From: Bifidobacterium eulemuris
GTDB lineage: Bacteria; Actinomycetota; Actinomycetes; Actinomycetales; Bifidobacteriaceae
Length of the DNA stretch: 64,000 nucleotides
NCBI RefSeq assembly: GCF_014898155.1
Contig: NZ_CP062938.1
Location: forward strand, 2,604,001 to 2,668,000
Direction of reading: 5' to 3'
The notes beneath the pieces were generated by a model. It worked only from the letters and a program-made list of their open reading frames with translations, had not been told where the DNA came from and did no database searches. Numbering within the stretch: position 1 is the stretch's first letter; each line of letters begins with the position of its first letter. The translations under genes were made by a program, and so were the position numbers. This document shows positions 28,942-37,958 of this stretch, in pieces.

Positions 28942-30216
28942 CTAGCGCACTTTTTTGATGAACATGATCACGACGGCGCCGGCCATCACGGCGATGATGG
29001 CCACTGGGAACACGAGGAAGTATCCGCCGGTGGCGACCACGATCGAGGAGACCACGATCGGCGCGATGACCTGGCCGAGGGTGTTGGCGAGGTTGAGGAT
29101 TCCGAGATCCTTGCCGGCCTCGTCGGGATTGGGAAGCACATCGACGTTGAGCGCCTGGTCGACGGCCATGTAAATGCCGTAGCCGAGACCCATCACCGCG
29201 GCGTAGACGAGCATGGCGGTGCGGGTCGGCCACAGCCACGGCACGGCGATGCCGACGGCGATGATGGCGGAGGAGACGAACACAGGAATCTTGCGCCTGC
29301 CGATCCTGTCGGAGATGGGACCGGAGATCAGCGAGACGGCGAGCGAGACGATCATGGTGATCACGGCCATGGTGGAGACGGTGGCCGCCGCGGTGGCGTC
29401 GTCCTGGCCGATGTAGCGCATGCAGACATACAGCTGGTAGCCGACGATCATGTTGTATCCGAAAATCAGCATCAGACGGCCGACCAGAGCCTTATAGAAG
29501 TCGGAGGCGCCCTTGGTCGGCGGGCGGAACTGCAGCGCCACCTGCTTGAGGCTGAACTTCTGGGCGGAATCGTTCTTCGCGGGGAGCTCGCGGGGAATAA
29601 GGGCCACGGTGCCGATGCCGCACAGGAACCAGCAGACGGTGCCGATCATGAAACCGGTCGTCGGGGCGTCGATGAACGCGGATCCGATGATGGTGCCCAG
29701 CGATTGGCCGACGATCTGTCCCGCCCCGTAGAAGGCGCTCATGGTGCCGCGGTACTTCTGCGGCACACGGTCGGAGAGGATGGCGACGCAGGGGGCGAGC
29801 ATGCAGTTGAGGCCGACCTGCAGCAGCGACCATGAGGCGACGATGGTGGGCAGGGTGACGGAGATGGACGTCAGGTAGAAGCCGACGCCGGCGATTGGTC
29901 CGCCGACGATGATCCATGGGGTGCGCTTGCCGAACCGGCTGTACGAGGCGTCGGAGAGCGCGCCGAACACCACGTTGGCCACAAGCGCGAAGATGATGCC
30001 GATGGAGTTCATCGTGCCCAGGATGGTCTCGCCCTGACCGATGCCCAGCGTGTTGAACCGCGCGGGCAGCAGCACGGTCGATCCGATGGTGCCGGACATC
30101 ATGAAGACGATGCAGAAGAAGATGAATCCGGCGCCGAAGCGGCCGAGATCGAGTTTGCTGACGGGTTCGCCCGTGTCCGGGGCGAGTTCGTCGTTGGCGA
30201 TGGTTTGCGATTCCAT
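28942..30216 (-). CDS. MFS sugar transporter (paralogue 3 of 3)
   Basis: 424-residue MFS carrier of the same subfamily as those at 8756 and 24045: PDTGEPVS tail, RFGKRTPW motif, and DEAGKDLGILNLA near the end. The ATG at 30216 has AAGGAAGG seven bases upstream; an upstream ATG nine codons earlier is less well placed. It is divergent from a TetR-family gene, and the gap contains a GTTACT-N4-AGTAAC palindrome. It probably imports the substrate of the DUF5060-type enzyme at 31374 or the GH3 enzyme next door. Confidence 0.9.
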   Translation of the reverse strand: MESQTIANDELAPDTGEPVSKLDLGRFGAGFIFFCIVFMMSGTIGSTVLLPARFNTLGIGQGETILGTMNSIGIIFALVANVVFGALSDASYSRFGKRTPWIIVGGPIAGVGFYLTSISVTLPTIVASWSLLQVGLNCMLAPCVAILSDRVPQKYRGTMSAFYGAGQIVGQSLGTIIGSAFIDAPTTGFMIGTVCWFLCGIGTVALIPRELPAKNDSAQKFSLKQVALQFRPPTKGASDFYKALVGRLMLIFGYNMIVGYQLYVCMRYIGQDDATAAATVSTMAVITMIVSLAVSLISGPISDRIGRRKIPVFVSSAIIAVGIAVPWLWPTRTAMLVYAAVMGLGYGIYMAVDQALNVDVLPNPDEAGKDLGILNLANTLGQVIAPIVVSSIVVATGGYFLVFPVAIIAVMAGAVVIMFIKKVR

Positions 30217-30464
30217 GTGCACACCTTCCTTGGTGTTTTTCATGCGGATATGACAACAACACTGTTCCGGTAGGTAGTTACTAGTTAATAGTTACTATCC
30301 AGTAACATCAGAATCTAACCGGAGGTCGAAACGTTGTCAACATGTGGAGGTTCGGGCGTGTCGTGGTTGATGTGGAGGCGGGTTGTGGGAGATTGGTTAT
30401 TGATTACTGGTTACCGGTTGCTGACCGATACGATGATTCTGCGGATGCGAGGGGAGTGGACGAT
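30217..30464. promoter_or_regulatory. Divergent MFS/TetR control region
   Basis: A 248-bp gap. Near 30270-30305 it has repeated GTTACTA/TAGTTAC blocks and the spaced palindrome GTTACT-ATCC-AGTAAC (30290-30305). A related half-conserved site GTTATCTATCAGTAAT lies at about 31254-31269 before the DUF5060-type gene. These are candidate operators of the TetR protein encoded at 30465. Confidence 0.5.
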
Positions 30465-31184
30465 ATGGCTGAAGATGGTGTGGGGGCGACCGTTGCGGAC
30501 GCGGCGCGTGGGGAGGGCCGCGCTCGCATAGCCGAGATGATCGCCGGACATGGCGCCGCGAAGGGCGCTGGGGGTGCGAAGAGGCGGATGAGCTCGGAGG
30601 AGCGTTTCGAACAGATCGTGGATGTGGCGGTGCGTCTGATCGGACGTAAGGGTTATTACGGGATGTCGCTGCAGGACATCGCCTCGGAGATCGGCATTTC
30701 GCAGACCGCCGTGATCCATCGTGTGAAAAGCAAGCAGGGGCTGCTGATCGCGGTGATCGAACGGTATTACGACCGGACCGACGCGACCGTGAGCTATCTG
30801 TCGCAATTCGACGCCGGCGGCGAGCGGGAGGGCGAGCTGCCGAGGATCCCGCAGGCCTTGCGTGCGGTTGTCGAGCAGAACGCGCGGCAGCCGGAGCTGG
30901 TTCGCGTGTTCGAGATGCTCAACGCCGAGGCCATGTCTCCCGAGCATCCCGCGTACACCTACTTCGCCAAACGACCCCAGTGGATGCGGGACACCTATCG
31001 CGCGTACCGCTGGCAGGTGCCCGATGGCGTGGACGGCGAGTTCGTGTACATGCTGGCGAACGCCGCGATGTATGGCCTGGAGGGGCGTTGGCTGGCCCGT
31101 CCCGACGAAATCGACTTCCTGGCCGAATGGGAGCGCTATTCGGACTATCTGTTCCCGTTGCCGCAGTGGGAGGGATGCCGGTAG
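30465..31184 (+). CDS. TetR-family regulator
   Basis: 239-residue TetR-type repressor. After a roughly 35-residue variable N-terminus, the DNA-binding domain is seen at about 40-90 (SLQDIASEIGISQTAVIHRVKSKQGLL), then an all-helical ligand domain. It resembles the TetR protein at 34429 (same YYG-SLQ-IA-E-G pattern and similar C-terminal WEGCR/WDGYR ending), so the two are paralogues. The ATG follows GGGGAG nine bases upstream; longer in-frame starts have no site. It probably controls the divergent MFS gene and the downstream DUF5060-type gene. Confidence 0.88.
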   Translation: MAEDGVGATVADAARGEGRARIAEMIAGHGAAKGAGGAKRRMSSEERFEQIVDVAVRLIGRKGYYGMSLQDIASEIGISQTAVIHRVKSKQGLLIAVIERYYDRTDATVSYLSQFDAGGEREGELPRIPQALRAVVEQNARQPELVRVFEMLNAEAMSPEHPAYTYFAKRPQWMRDTYRAYRWQVPDGVDGEFVYMLANAAMYGLEGRWLARPDEIDFLAEWERYSDYLFPLPQWEGCR

Positions 31185-31373
31185 GCGGTGTGCTTCGCGT
31201 GTGTGCGCGAAACGCGGGCGCGTCGGGGTTGACGATATGGACGACTGGAGTTAAGTTATCTATCAGTAATCACTAACAAGTCGAATTGGTTCCGGTGTTC
31301 GACCTGTTGGCGGCTACCGATCACACCGATCAGCGCGCACGTCGCCGTGCGCCCGACGAAAGGCATACCAATC

Positions 31374-32963
31374 ATGACTGCAATCGCGCATGTCGAACGC
31401 TACAAGATGTTCGAACTCAATCTCACCGGAACCTCGGCGGGCAACCCCTACGCGGATGTGACCCTTCGGGCGTCGTTCACCAGCCATGCCACCGGAGATT
31501 CCATCGACGTGAACGGTTTCTACCGTGGACAAGGGCGATATTCGATCCGCTTCATGCCGACCGAGGAAGGCGTATGGACGTATGGGACGCGAAGCGACGA
31601 TCCCTCCATGGAAGAGCTGAAAGGCGAGATCGTCGTGGACCCCGCCGGCGAAGGCAACCACGGACGCGTGCTGAGGGCCTGCGACGTGGCCAAAGGCGCG
31701 CTGCGCGAAGCGTACGGCGCGCAATTGCCGTACTGCTTCTCCTATGAGGACGGCACACCCTACCAACCCCATGGCACGACATGTTACGCATGGACGAATC
31801 AGTCCGAGCGCGTGCAGGACCGTACTGTGGCCACGCTCGCCAAAGCGCCGTTCAACAAGATTCGCATGTGTGTGTTCCCCAAATACTACGACTTCAATAC
31901 CGCGGATCCCGAGATGTTCGCCTATGAGGGGTCCATGGTCGAGGGATTCGACCACACGCGTTTCAATGAGCCGTTTTTCGAGAATCTCGACCGCCGCATC
32001 GCGCAGCTCGACGAGCTTGGCATCGAAGCGGATATCATCCTGTTGCATCCTTATGACAAGCCGGAATGGGGCTTCAGCTCGATGGGCGCGCAGGCCGACA
32101 TGTTCTATCTCAGCTATATGGTCCGCCGGTACGCGGCCTACAAGAACGTGTGGTGGTCGTTGGCCAATGAGTATGACATTCTGCTGCCGCAGAAGCCGCT
32201 GGAGGACTGGCGTCGGTACGCCCGCGTGGTGATGGCGAACGATCCCTTCAACCACCTGCGTTCCGTCCACAACTGCGTGAAGGTGTACGACTACAACGAG
32301 GCGTGGTGCACCCACTGCTCGACCCAGCGCGTCGACGTGACCCGAACCACCGAATGCATCGCCGACTGGCGTCGCGAATTCGGCAAGCCGGTCGTGTGCG
32401 ACGAGCCGGGGTATGAGGGCAACATCTATTGGGGATGGGGCAATCTTACCGGCGAGGAGCTGGTCCGCAGGTTCTGGGAAGGGGCGATGCGGCGCGGCTA
32501 TGTGACCCATGGCGAAACGTTCATCGACCAGGGCGAGCAGGTGTGGTGGGCCCATGGCGGCGAATTGCACGGCGAGACGCCGGAGCGCATCGCGTTCATG
32601 CGCGGCGTGTTCGCGGATCTGCCGCTGGACGCGGCCCCTCTGGACGACGACATGCCGCCCGAATTCGTGTGGTCCGCGCCGGCGCCGTCTGAGGGCGGAG
32701 CGCCCTTTACGCCGCATGATGAGAAAGCGGGGCGGTATTGGGACGTGCCGGTGCTGCGCAGCGGCGACGACTACCAGCTTGCGTATTTCGGTTGGTACCG
32801 TCCCGCCTATCGTGAGTTCCTCCTGCCGGAGGGAGGTCGCTACGTCGTGGACGTGATCGACACATGGGACATGACGATCGACACGCTTCCCGGCACCTAT
32901 GAGGGCTCTGTCCGCGTCGATCTGGGCCGCCAGTATATGGCCGTGCGCATCCGCAAGGCCTGA
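31374..32963 (+). CDS. DUF5060/DUF5605-type putative glycoside hydrolase
   Basis: 529 residues. An N-terminal beta-sandwich (about 1-95, DUF5060-like) precedes a TIM-barrel-like domain with two conserved acidic motifs, SLANEYD (Glu266, candidate acid/base) and VVCDEPGY (Glu344, candidate nucleophile), as in clan A retaining hydrolases. A C-terminal beta domain of DUF5605 type follows. There is no signal peptide, so it acts inside the cell. The ATG has GAAAGG upstream. It sits between a TetR gene and a GPH-type carrier, which suggests an intracellular exo-enzyme on an imported oligosaccharide. Specificity unknown. Confidence 0.75.
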   Translation: MTAIAHVERYKMFELNLTGTSAGNPYADVTLRASFTSHATGDSIDVNGFYRGQGRYSIRFMPTEEGVWTYGTRSDDPSMEELKGEIVVDPAGEGNHGRVLRACDVAKGALREAYGAQLPYCFSYEDGTPYQPHGTTCYAWTNQSERVQDRTVATLAKAPFNKIRMCVFPKYYDFNTADPEMFAYEGSMVEGFDHTRFNEPFFENLDRRIAQLDELGIEADIILLHPYDKPEWGFSSMGAQADMFYLSYMVRRYAAYKNVWWSLANEYDILLPQKPLEDWRRYARVVMANDPFNHLRSVHNCVKVYDYNEAWCTHCSTQRVDVTRTTECIADWRREFGKPVVCDEPGYEGNIYWGWGNLTGEELVRRFWEGAMRRGYVTHGETFIDQGEQVWWAHGGELHGETPERIAFMRGVFADLPLDAAPLDDDMPPEFVWSAPAPSEGGAPFTPHDEKAGRYWDVPVLRSGDDYQLAYFGWYRPAYREFLLPEGGRYVVDVIDTWDMTIDTLPGTYEGSVRVDLGRQYMAVRIRKA

Positions 32964-32991
32964 TCTCCGTCTCCTTCTTCCTTTTCCCACG

Positions 32992-33018
32992 CGCGGGCCT
33001 CCTTCGGAAGGGCCCGCG
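32992..33018 (+). terminator. Hairpin after DUF5060-type gene
   Basis: CGCGGGC/GCCCGCG arms with inner CCTT/AAGG pairing, 28 bases after the stop. No strong T-run; it may be an attenuator before the GPH-type carrier. Confidence 0.5.
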
Positions 33019-33091
33019 GGTGGATATCGTCTCGTCGCTGACGTTCCTATCCTCTCCGTTCCTTTCCGTTTTTCGCTGCAAAGGTCCCACT

Positions 33092-34438
33092 ATGCCTTCA
33101 TCCGTCAAGCCTGCGGGCAAACTTTCGACATTGACCAAATTCGCGTTCGGTATGGGCGATTTCTGGACGTCCATCGGCAATATCGCCATGGCGACGTATC
33201 TGACCATGTTCTACACGGATGTGGTGCATCTTTCGGCCTCCATGGTCGCCTCGATGCTGCTGGTGGTGCGTCTGGCCGTCGCGTTCTGGGATCTGACCGT
33301 GGGGATCCTCGTCGACCAGACCTCGACCCGCTGGGGCAAGGCCCGTCCGTGGATGCTGTTCGGCGGCATCGCCTACGGCGTGGCGTTCCTTTTCCTGTTC
33401 GTCGACCCCTTCGGCGATTCTCTGGCCGGCGTCGTCTACGCATGGGTGGTGTATTCGGTGGTCAACATCGCCTATTCCACGGTCAACGTGTCGTACGCCT
33501 CGCTGACCTCGCTGCTGACACGGGATTCGGACGAGAAGACGCAGCTGAACATCTTCCGTATGACGCTGGCCAATGTGGCCGCCATGCTGGTATACGTGCT
33601 GGCCATGCCGGTGATCAACCTGTTCGGCGGGGAGTCGCTGGGGTGGAGCGTGTTCTTCGGCGTGATCGCGGTGATGATTCCGTTCGGCTACTGGTTCACG
33701 TTCGCGAACACCAAGGAGCGCGCGGTCCCGGCGGGCGGCGGGGTGGACAGGCGCCCGGTGGGGGACCACTTCCGCGCCCTGGCGCGCAACAAGTACTGGT
33801 GGCTGACGCTGGGGCTGAACTTCTCGTTGTGGATCTACAACGGCATCGCGAACGGCATGGCCGCGTACATCGCCAAATACGTGCTCGGCAATTCGAACCT
33901 GACCTCGGTGATCGGCCTGGCCACGGTGGTCCCGCTGATCGTCGGACTACCGTTCGCCGGTCCGCTGGTCGCCCGCTTCGGCAAACGCAATTCCTCGTTG
34001 GCCGGGCTTGCGCTGGTCGCCGCGGGAAGCCTGCTGGTGTTCGTCGACCCGACGAGCCTGTGGGTGTTCTTCGTCTCGATCATCGTGCGTATGGTCGGCA
34101 TCGTGCCGATGAACGCCGCGCTGAACGCGATGAGCGGCGACGTGGTCGAATACGGGGAATGGAAGACCGGCGTGCGGTCCGACGGCATCGTGTTCAGCTC
34201 GTCGAGTTTTTCGATGAAGGTGGCCATGGGCGTCTCATCGGCCGCGATCGCCTGGATCCTCGGCGTCAGCGGTTATGACGGCACCGCCACCGTGCAGGCG
34301 CGGGCCACCGTCGACGCGATGGTGAACACCTTCGCATGGATTCCATTCGCCATGGTCGCGGTGATGGCCGTGCTGCTGCTGTGCTACGACCTCGACGGAC
34401 GCCTTGCCGGCATCGCCCGCGACCGCGATCAGCGATAG
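33092..34438 (+). CDS. GPH-family sugar:cation symporter
   Basis: 448-residue carrier of the glycoside-pentoside-hexuronide family (MelB/XynB type). It shows FGMGDFWTSIGN at the start, the RWGKARPW loop between segments 2 and 3, an NTKER segment end in the central loop, and GDVVEYGEWKTGVRSDG near the C-terminus, a hallmark of the family. The ATG has AAAGG seven bases upstream. It follows the DUF5060-type enzyme and probably imports its substrate with Na+ or H+. The last ten bases overlap the convergent TetR gene. Confidence 0.92.
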   Translation: MPSSVKPAGKLSTLTKFAFGMGDFWTSIGNIAMATYLTMFYTDVVHLSASMVASMLLVVRLAVAFWDLTVGILVDQTSTRWGKARPWMLFGGIAYGVAFLFLFVDPFGDSLAGVVYAWVVYSVVNIAYSTVNVSYASLTSLLTRDSDEKTQLNIFRMTLANVAAMLVYVLAMPVINLFGGESLGWSVFFGVIAVMIPFGYWFTFANTKERAVPAGGGVDRRPVGDHFRALARNKYWWLTLGLNFSLWIYNGIANGMAAYIAKYVLGNSNLTSVIGLATVVPLIVGLPFAGPLVARFGKRNSSLAGLALVAAGSLLVFVDPTSLWVFFVSIIVRMVGIVPMNAALNAMSGDVVEYGEWKTGVRSDGIVFSSSSFSMKVAMGVSSAAIAWILGVSGYDGTATVQARATVDAMVNTFAWIPFAMVAVMAVLLLCYDLDGRLAGIARDRDQR

Positions 34439-35022
34439 CCGTCCCACAGGGGCAGCGGGAACAGCACGTCCTCGCATGCGGCCCACATGGACTTCAGATC
34501 CCTGCCGGGGGCGCGCAGCCAGCGCAGCTGCACGCCGTCCATCATGGAGAATCCGGCCTGCAGCAGACGCTCCACATCCACGTTTCCGGGCACATGCCAG
34601 CGGATGTTGAGCGCCATGTCGACGGTGGCGCGCTCGCGATCCTCGAAATAGTCGTGGGCCGGGTGCTCGGGGTCGAGCGCCTCGGCGCTTAGGGTGGAGA
34701 ACATATGCACCAGCCGGGGGCGTTCGGCGTTGACGGCCACGGTGCGGCGCCACAACTCGGCGATCAGCGGACGTTCGTCGCGCACCATGGCGGCGGTGAT
34801 GTCCTCGGTCTCGCGGTCGTACATTTCGGCGAGCACCAGGTTCAGCAGCCCCTCCTTGCTGCCGACGTGGTGGAGCACGCCGGCCTTGGTGAGTCCCACC
34901 TCGGTGGCGATGCGCTGCAGGGACGTGCCGTAATAGCCCAATGTGCCGAACGAGGCGACGGCCGCGTTGAGAATCGCGGCGCGTCGGTCGGTGTCGTTGG
35001 CGGTGCCGCTGTCGGAAGCCAT
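34429..35022 (-). CDS. TetR-family regulator of GH3 loci
   Basis: 197-residue TetR-type repressor. The helix-turn-helix TSLQRIATEVGLTKAGVLHH lies at about 32-51 and a ligand domain follows. The ATG at 35022 has AAAGGAG five bases upstream. It is divergent from the GH3 gene at 35240; the gap holds a perfect 16-bp palindrome with core TACC-N8-GGTA, whose outer half-sites match those at 10179 and 10351. I infer that this protein represses its GH3 neighbour and perhaps the GH3/MFS pair near 10.3 kb. It overlaps the convergent GPH gene by ten bases. Confidence 0.88.
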   Translation of the reverse strand: MASDSGTANDTDRRAAILNAAVASFGTLGYYGTSLQRIATEVGLTKAGVLHHVGSKEGLLNLVLAEMYDRETEDITAAMVRDERPLIAELWRRTVAVNAERPRLVHMFSTLSAEALDPEHPAHDYFEDRERATVDMALNIRWHVPGNVDVERLLQAGFSMMDGVQLRWLRAPGRDLKSMWAACEDVLFPLPLWDGYR

Positions 35023-35153
35023 GGTTCTCCTTTCGTCGTCTTTGACGACTATCGGCCGCCGTGAAGCGGCGAAGTCCACCTTAACCATACGGTCGGTAGG
35101 CTGTGATTTCAATGAGCGATGGCGTGTCGGGTGATAATAGTTGATAAACTACC

Positions 35154-35169
35154 TACCAACCGGTTGGTA
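35154..35169. promoter_or_regulatory. TetR operator candidate, perfect 16-bp palindrome
   Basis: TACCAACCGGTTGGTA, symmetrical over all 16 bases, in the AT-rich gap between the TetR gene and the GH3 gene, 71 bp before the GH3 ATG. Confidence 0.75.
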
Positions 35170-35239
35170 ATGTATATCACCGTTGATCGGCACATCAATC
35201 GGCGACAACGAAGCGCGAACATCAAGAAATGAGGAACCC

Positions 35240-37498
35240 ATGAGCGAGAACACCCTTCCCTCCGTCAACGACCTCACCCTGGAAGAGAAGGCGTCCCTCA
35301 CCTCAGGCGGCGACGCCTGGCATCTGCAGGGCGTCGAAGACAAAGGCATCCCGGGCTATATGATCACCGACGGCCCCCACGGCCTGCGCAAATCCCTCGC
35401 CGTCGAAACCGGTTCCACCGACCTGAACGACTCGGTGCCCGCCACCTGCTTCCCGCCCGCCGCCGGACTCGCCAGCTCATGGAATCCCGAACTCATCCAT
35501 CAGGTCGGGCAGGCCATGGCCGAGGAATGCATCCAGGAGAAGGTCGCCGTGATCCTCGGCCCCGGCGTCAACATCAAACGCAACCCGCTCGGCGGACGCT
35601 GCTTCGAATACTGGTCGGAGGATCCGTACCTGGCCGGACACACGGCCGTCGGCATCGTCTCCGGCGTGCAATCCAAGGGCGTGGGCACCTCCCTCAAGCA
35701 TTTCGCGGTCAACAACCAGGAGACCGACCGTCTGCGCATCTCCGCCAACGTCTCCCAGCGTGCCCTGCGCGAGATCTACTTCCCGGCCTTCGAGCACATC
35801 GTCAAAACCGCCCAGCCGTGGACCATCATGTGCGCCTACAACCAGATCAACGGCGTGCACGCCTCGCAGAACCACTGGCTGCTCACCGAGGTGCTGCGCG
35901 ACGAATGGGGATTCGAAGGCATCGTGATGAGCGACTGGGGCGCGGCGCACGACCGCGTCGCCTCGCTCAACGCCGGCCTCAACCTCGAGATGCCGCCGAG
36001 CTTCACTGACGACCAGATCGTCTACGCTGCCCGCGAGGGGCGCATCGACCCCGAACAGCTCGACCGGATGGCCCAGGGCATGGTCGAACTGGCGAACAAG
36101 TCCCGCGCCGCCATGAGCATCGAAGGCTACCGTTTCGATGTGGACGCCCACCATGAGGTCGCCCGTCAGGCGGCCGTCGAATCCATGGTGCTGCTCAAGA
36201 ACGACGATGCCATCCTGCCCCTCGACCCGACGGCGAACATCGCCGTGATCGGCGAATTCGCCCGCACCCCGCGCTATCAGGGCGGCGGCTCCTCGCATAT
36301 CACCCCCACCAAGATGACCAGCTTCCTCGACACGCTCGCCGAGCGGGCCGTCGCGGCGAACTTCGCCCCCGGCTTCACGCTCGACCTGGACGAGCAGGAT
36401 CCCGCGCTGGTGGCCGAAGCCGTCGAAACCGCCAAGGGCGCCGACGTGGCGCTCATGTTCCTGGGATTGCCCGAGGCCGCCGAATCCGAAGGCTTCGACC
36501 GCACCACCCTCGACATCCCCGCCAAGCAGGTCGCGCTGCTCGAAGCCGTCGCCGCCGAGAACCCGAACGTGGTTGTCGTGCTCTCCAACGGCTCCGTCGT
36601 CAGTGTGCATCCCTGGGCGAACAACGCCAAGGGCATCCTCGAATCCTGGCTGCTCGGCCAGGCCGGCGGCGGCGCGCTCGCCGACGTGATCTTCGGCGAG
36701 GCGAGCCCCTCCGGCAAGCTCGCGCAGAGCGTGCCGATGGACATCAACGACGACCCGAGCATGCTCAACTGGCCGGGCGAGGAGGGCCACGTCGACTATG
36801 GCGAGGGCGTGTTCGTCGGCTACCGCTACTACGACACCTACGGCAAGGAGGTCGACTACCCGTTCGGCTTCGGCCTGAGCTATGCGACCTTCGAACTGTC
36901 CGACGCGGCCGTGTCCAAAACCGGTGCCAACACCGCGTCCGTGACCGTGACCGTGACCAACACCTCCGATGTGGACGCCGCCGAAACCGTGCAGGTCTAC
37001 GTCGCGCCGGGCAAGGCCGAGGTCGCCCGTCCCAAGCATGAGCTCAAGGGCTTCAAGAAGGTGTTCCTCAAGGCCGGCGAGTCGGCGACCGTGACCATCG
37101 AGCTCGACGAGCGCGCCTTCGCCTACTGGTCCGAGCGCTTCAACGACTGGCATGTGGAGGCCGGCGAATACACGGTCGAGATCGGCACCTCCAGCCGCGA
37201 CATCGCCGCCAAGGGCGTGGTCACGCTCGACGGAGACGGCAAGGCTCTGCCGTTGAACGAATGGTCCACCTTCGGCGAATGGCGTTCCGACCCGGTTGGC
37301 GCTCCGATCGTCGAGGCGATGCATGCCAAGGGCGAGTCGGGCGAACTGGTAAAACTGCCCGACAGCGACATGATGACCATGTTCCTGGAATCCATGCCGA
37401 TCAACAGCATGACCACCCTGCTCGGCGCCTCGGGCAAGGAGATCACCGCCTTCCTGCTCGACGAATACGCCAAGGTGACGAAGTTGAGCGACCGATAA
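35240..37498 (+). CDS. GH3 beta-glucosidase family enzyme
   Basis: 752-residue cytoplasmic family 3 hydrolase in standard order: TIM-barrel domain with nucleophile D232 in VMSDWG and the KHFAVNNQE motif; alpha/beta sandwich (about 320-560); fibronectin-III-like domain (about 570-670); then an extra C-terminal stretch of about 75 residues. The close match to well-known bifidobacterial beta-glucosidases is by eye. GAGGAA precedes the ATG. It is regulated through the palindrome at 35154 if the neighbouring TetR protein binds there. It is followed by a terminator. Confidence 0.93.
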   Translation: MSENTLPSVNDLTLEEKASLTSGGDAWHLQGVEDKGIPGYMITDGPHGLRKSLAVETGSTDLNDSVPATCFPPAAGLASSWNPELIHQVGQAMAEECIQEKVAVILGPGVNIKRNPLGGRCFEYWSEDPYLAGHTAVGIVSGVQSKGVGTSLKHFAVNNQETDRLRISANVSQRALREIYFPAFEHIVKTAQPWTIMCAYNQINGVHASQNHWLLTEVLRDEWGFEGIVMSDWGAAHDRVASLNAGLNLEMPPSFTDDQIVYAAREGRIDPEQLDRMAQGMVELANKSRAAMSIEGYRFDVDAHHEVARQAAVESMVLLKNDDAILPLDPTANIAVIGEFARTPRYQGGGSSHITPTKMTSFLDTLAERAVAANFAPGFTLDLDEQDPALVAEAVETAKGADVALMFLGLPEAAESEGFDRTTLDIPAKQVALLEAVAAENPNVVVVLSNGSVVSVHPWANNAKGILESWLLGQAGGGALADVIFGEASPSGKLAQSVPMDINDDPSMLNWPGEEGHVDYGEGVFVGYRYYDTYGKEVDYPFGFGLSYATFELSDAAVSKTGANTASVTVTVTNTSDVDAAETVQVYVAPGKAEVARPKHELKGFKKVFLKAGESATVTIELDERAFAYWSERFNDWHVEAGEYTVEIGTSSRDIAAKGVVTLDGDGKALPLNEWSTFGEWRSDPVGAPIVEAMHAKGESGELVKLPDSDMMTMFLESMPINSMTTLLGASGKEITAFLLDEYAKVTKLSDR

Positions 37499-37502
37499 AC
37501 GT

Positions 37503-37525
37503 CCTCCTCTAGGGCCTAGGGGAGG
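37503..37525 (+). terminator. Hairpin after GH3 gene
   Basis: CCTCCTCTAGG pairs with CCTAGGGGAGG (one G-T pair), directly after the GH3 stop. Confidence 0.6.
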
Positions 37526-37685
37526 AGATACGAAGCCGAGGGAGCCAGTCCGCGATGAACCGGTGCGGGCTGGTTTCCTCGGCTTCGTTGTCGTGGCTGT
37601 CGTTGCCGTCGTGGGAATTCCTATCCGTCATCCTTGGCTGATGGTCGCTTCCTTTTGCCATTCTGGACGGAATGATCCCCTCCTT

Positions 37686-37847
37686 GTCATCCTGAGCGGA
37701 ACGAAGTGGAGTCGAAGGATCTTCGAAACGATGATCTTGTGTCAGGAGATCCCTCGACTTCGGCCTGCGGCCTCCGCTCGGGATGACGGGGTGCTTTCCG
37801 CTTGCGCTTTGAGGATGTTGGGGCCTGTGGCCTCTGCTCGGGATGAC
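37686..37847. repeat. REP-like inverted repeat region
   Basis: A 102-bp imperfect hairpin has arms GTCATCCTGAGCGGA (37686-37700) and the near-complement ending CCGCTCGGGATGAC (37787), with inner arms AGTCGAAGGATCT/AGATCCCTCGACT. A second copy of the right arm follows at 37821-37847 (GGCCTGTGGCCTCTGCTCGG then GATGAC). Sequences of the type GTCATCCTGAGCGG-AGTCGAAGGATC are common intergenic repeats in bacteria. The 460-bp gap 37499-37958 has no other visible gene. Confidence 0.8.
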
Positions 37848-37879
37848 GAGGGTGTGTTCGATTGACGCTTTGCGCGACA

Positions 37880-37935
37880 CGCCGATTGTTGTAGATGCAA
37901 CTGTTGTATATGCCACCTATTAAGGTGTATGGAGC
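37880..37935. promoter_or_regulatory. marR promoter/operator region
   Basis: AT-rich stretch with the direct repeat GTTGTA-N-ATGC (two copies 16 bp apart) followed by CACCTATTAAGGTG, a 14-bp interrupted palindrome (CACCT/AGGTG), 25-40 bases before the marR start. Likely autoregulatory site for the MarR protein. Confidence 0.5.
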
Positions 37936-37958
37936 ACACATCGGAAGGAGGCGCGCGC

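Noticed and set aside
37563..37865. 100-codon open frame between GH3 and marR
   Set aside because: It runs through the REP-like repeats and has no ribosome site.
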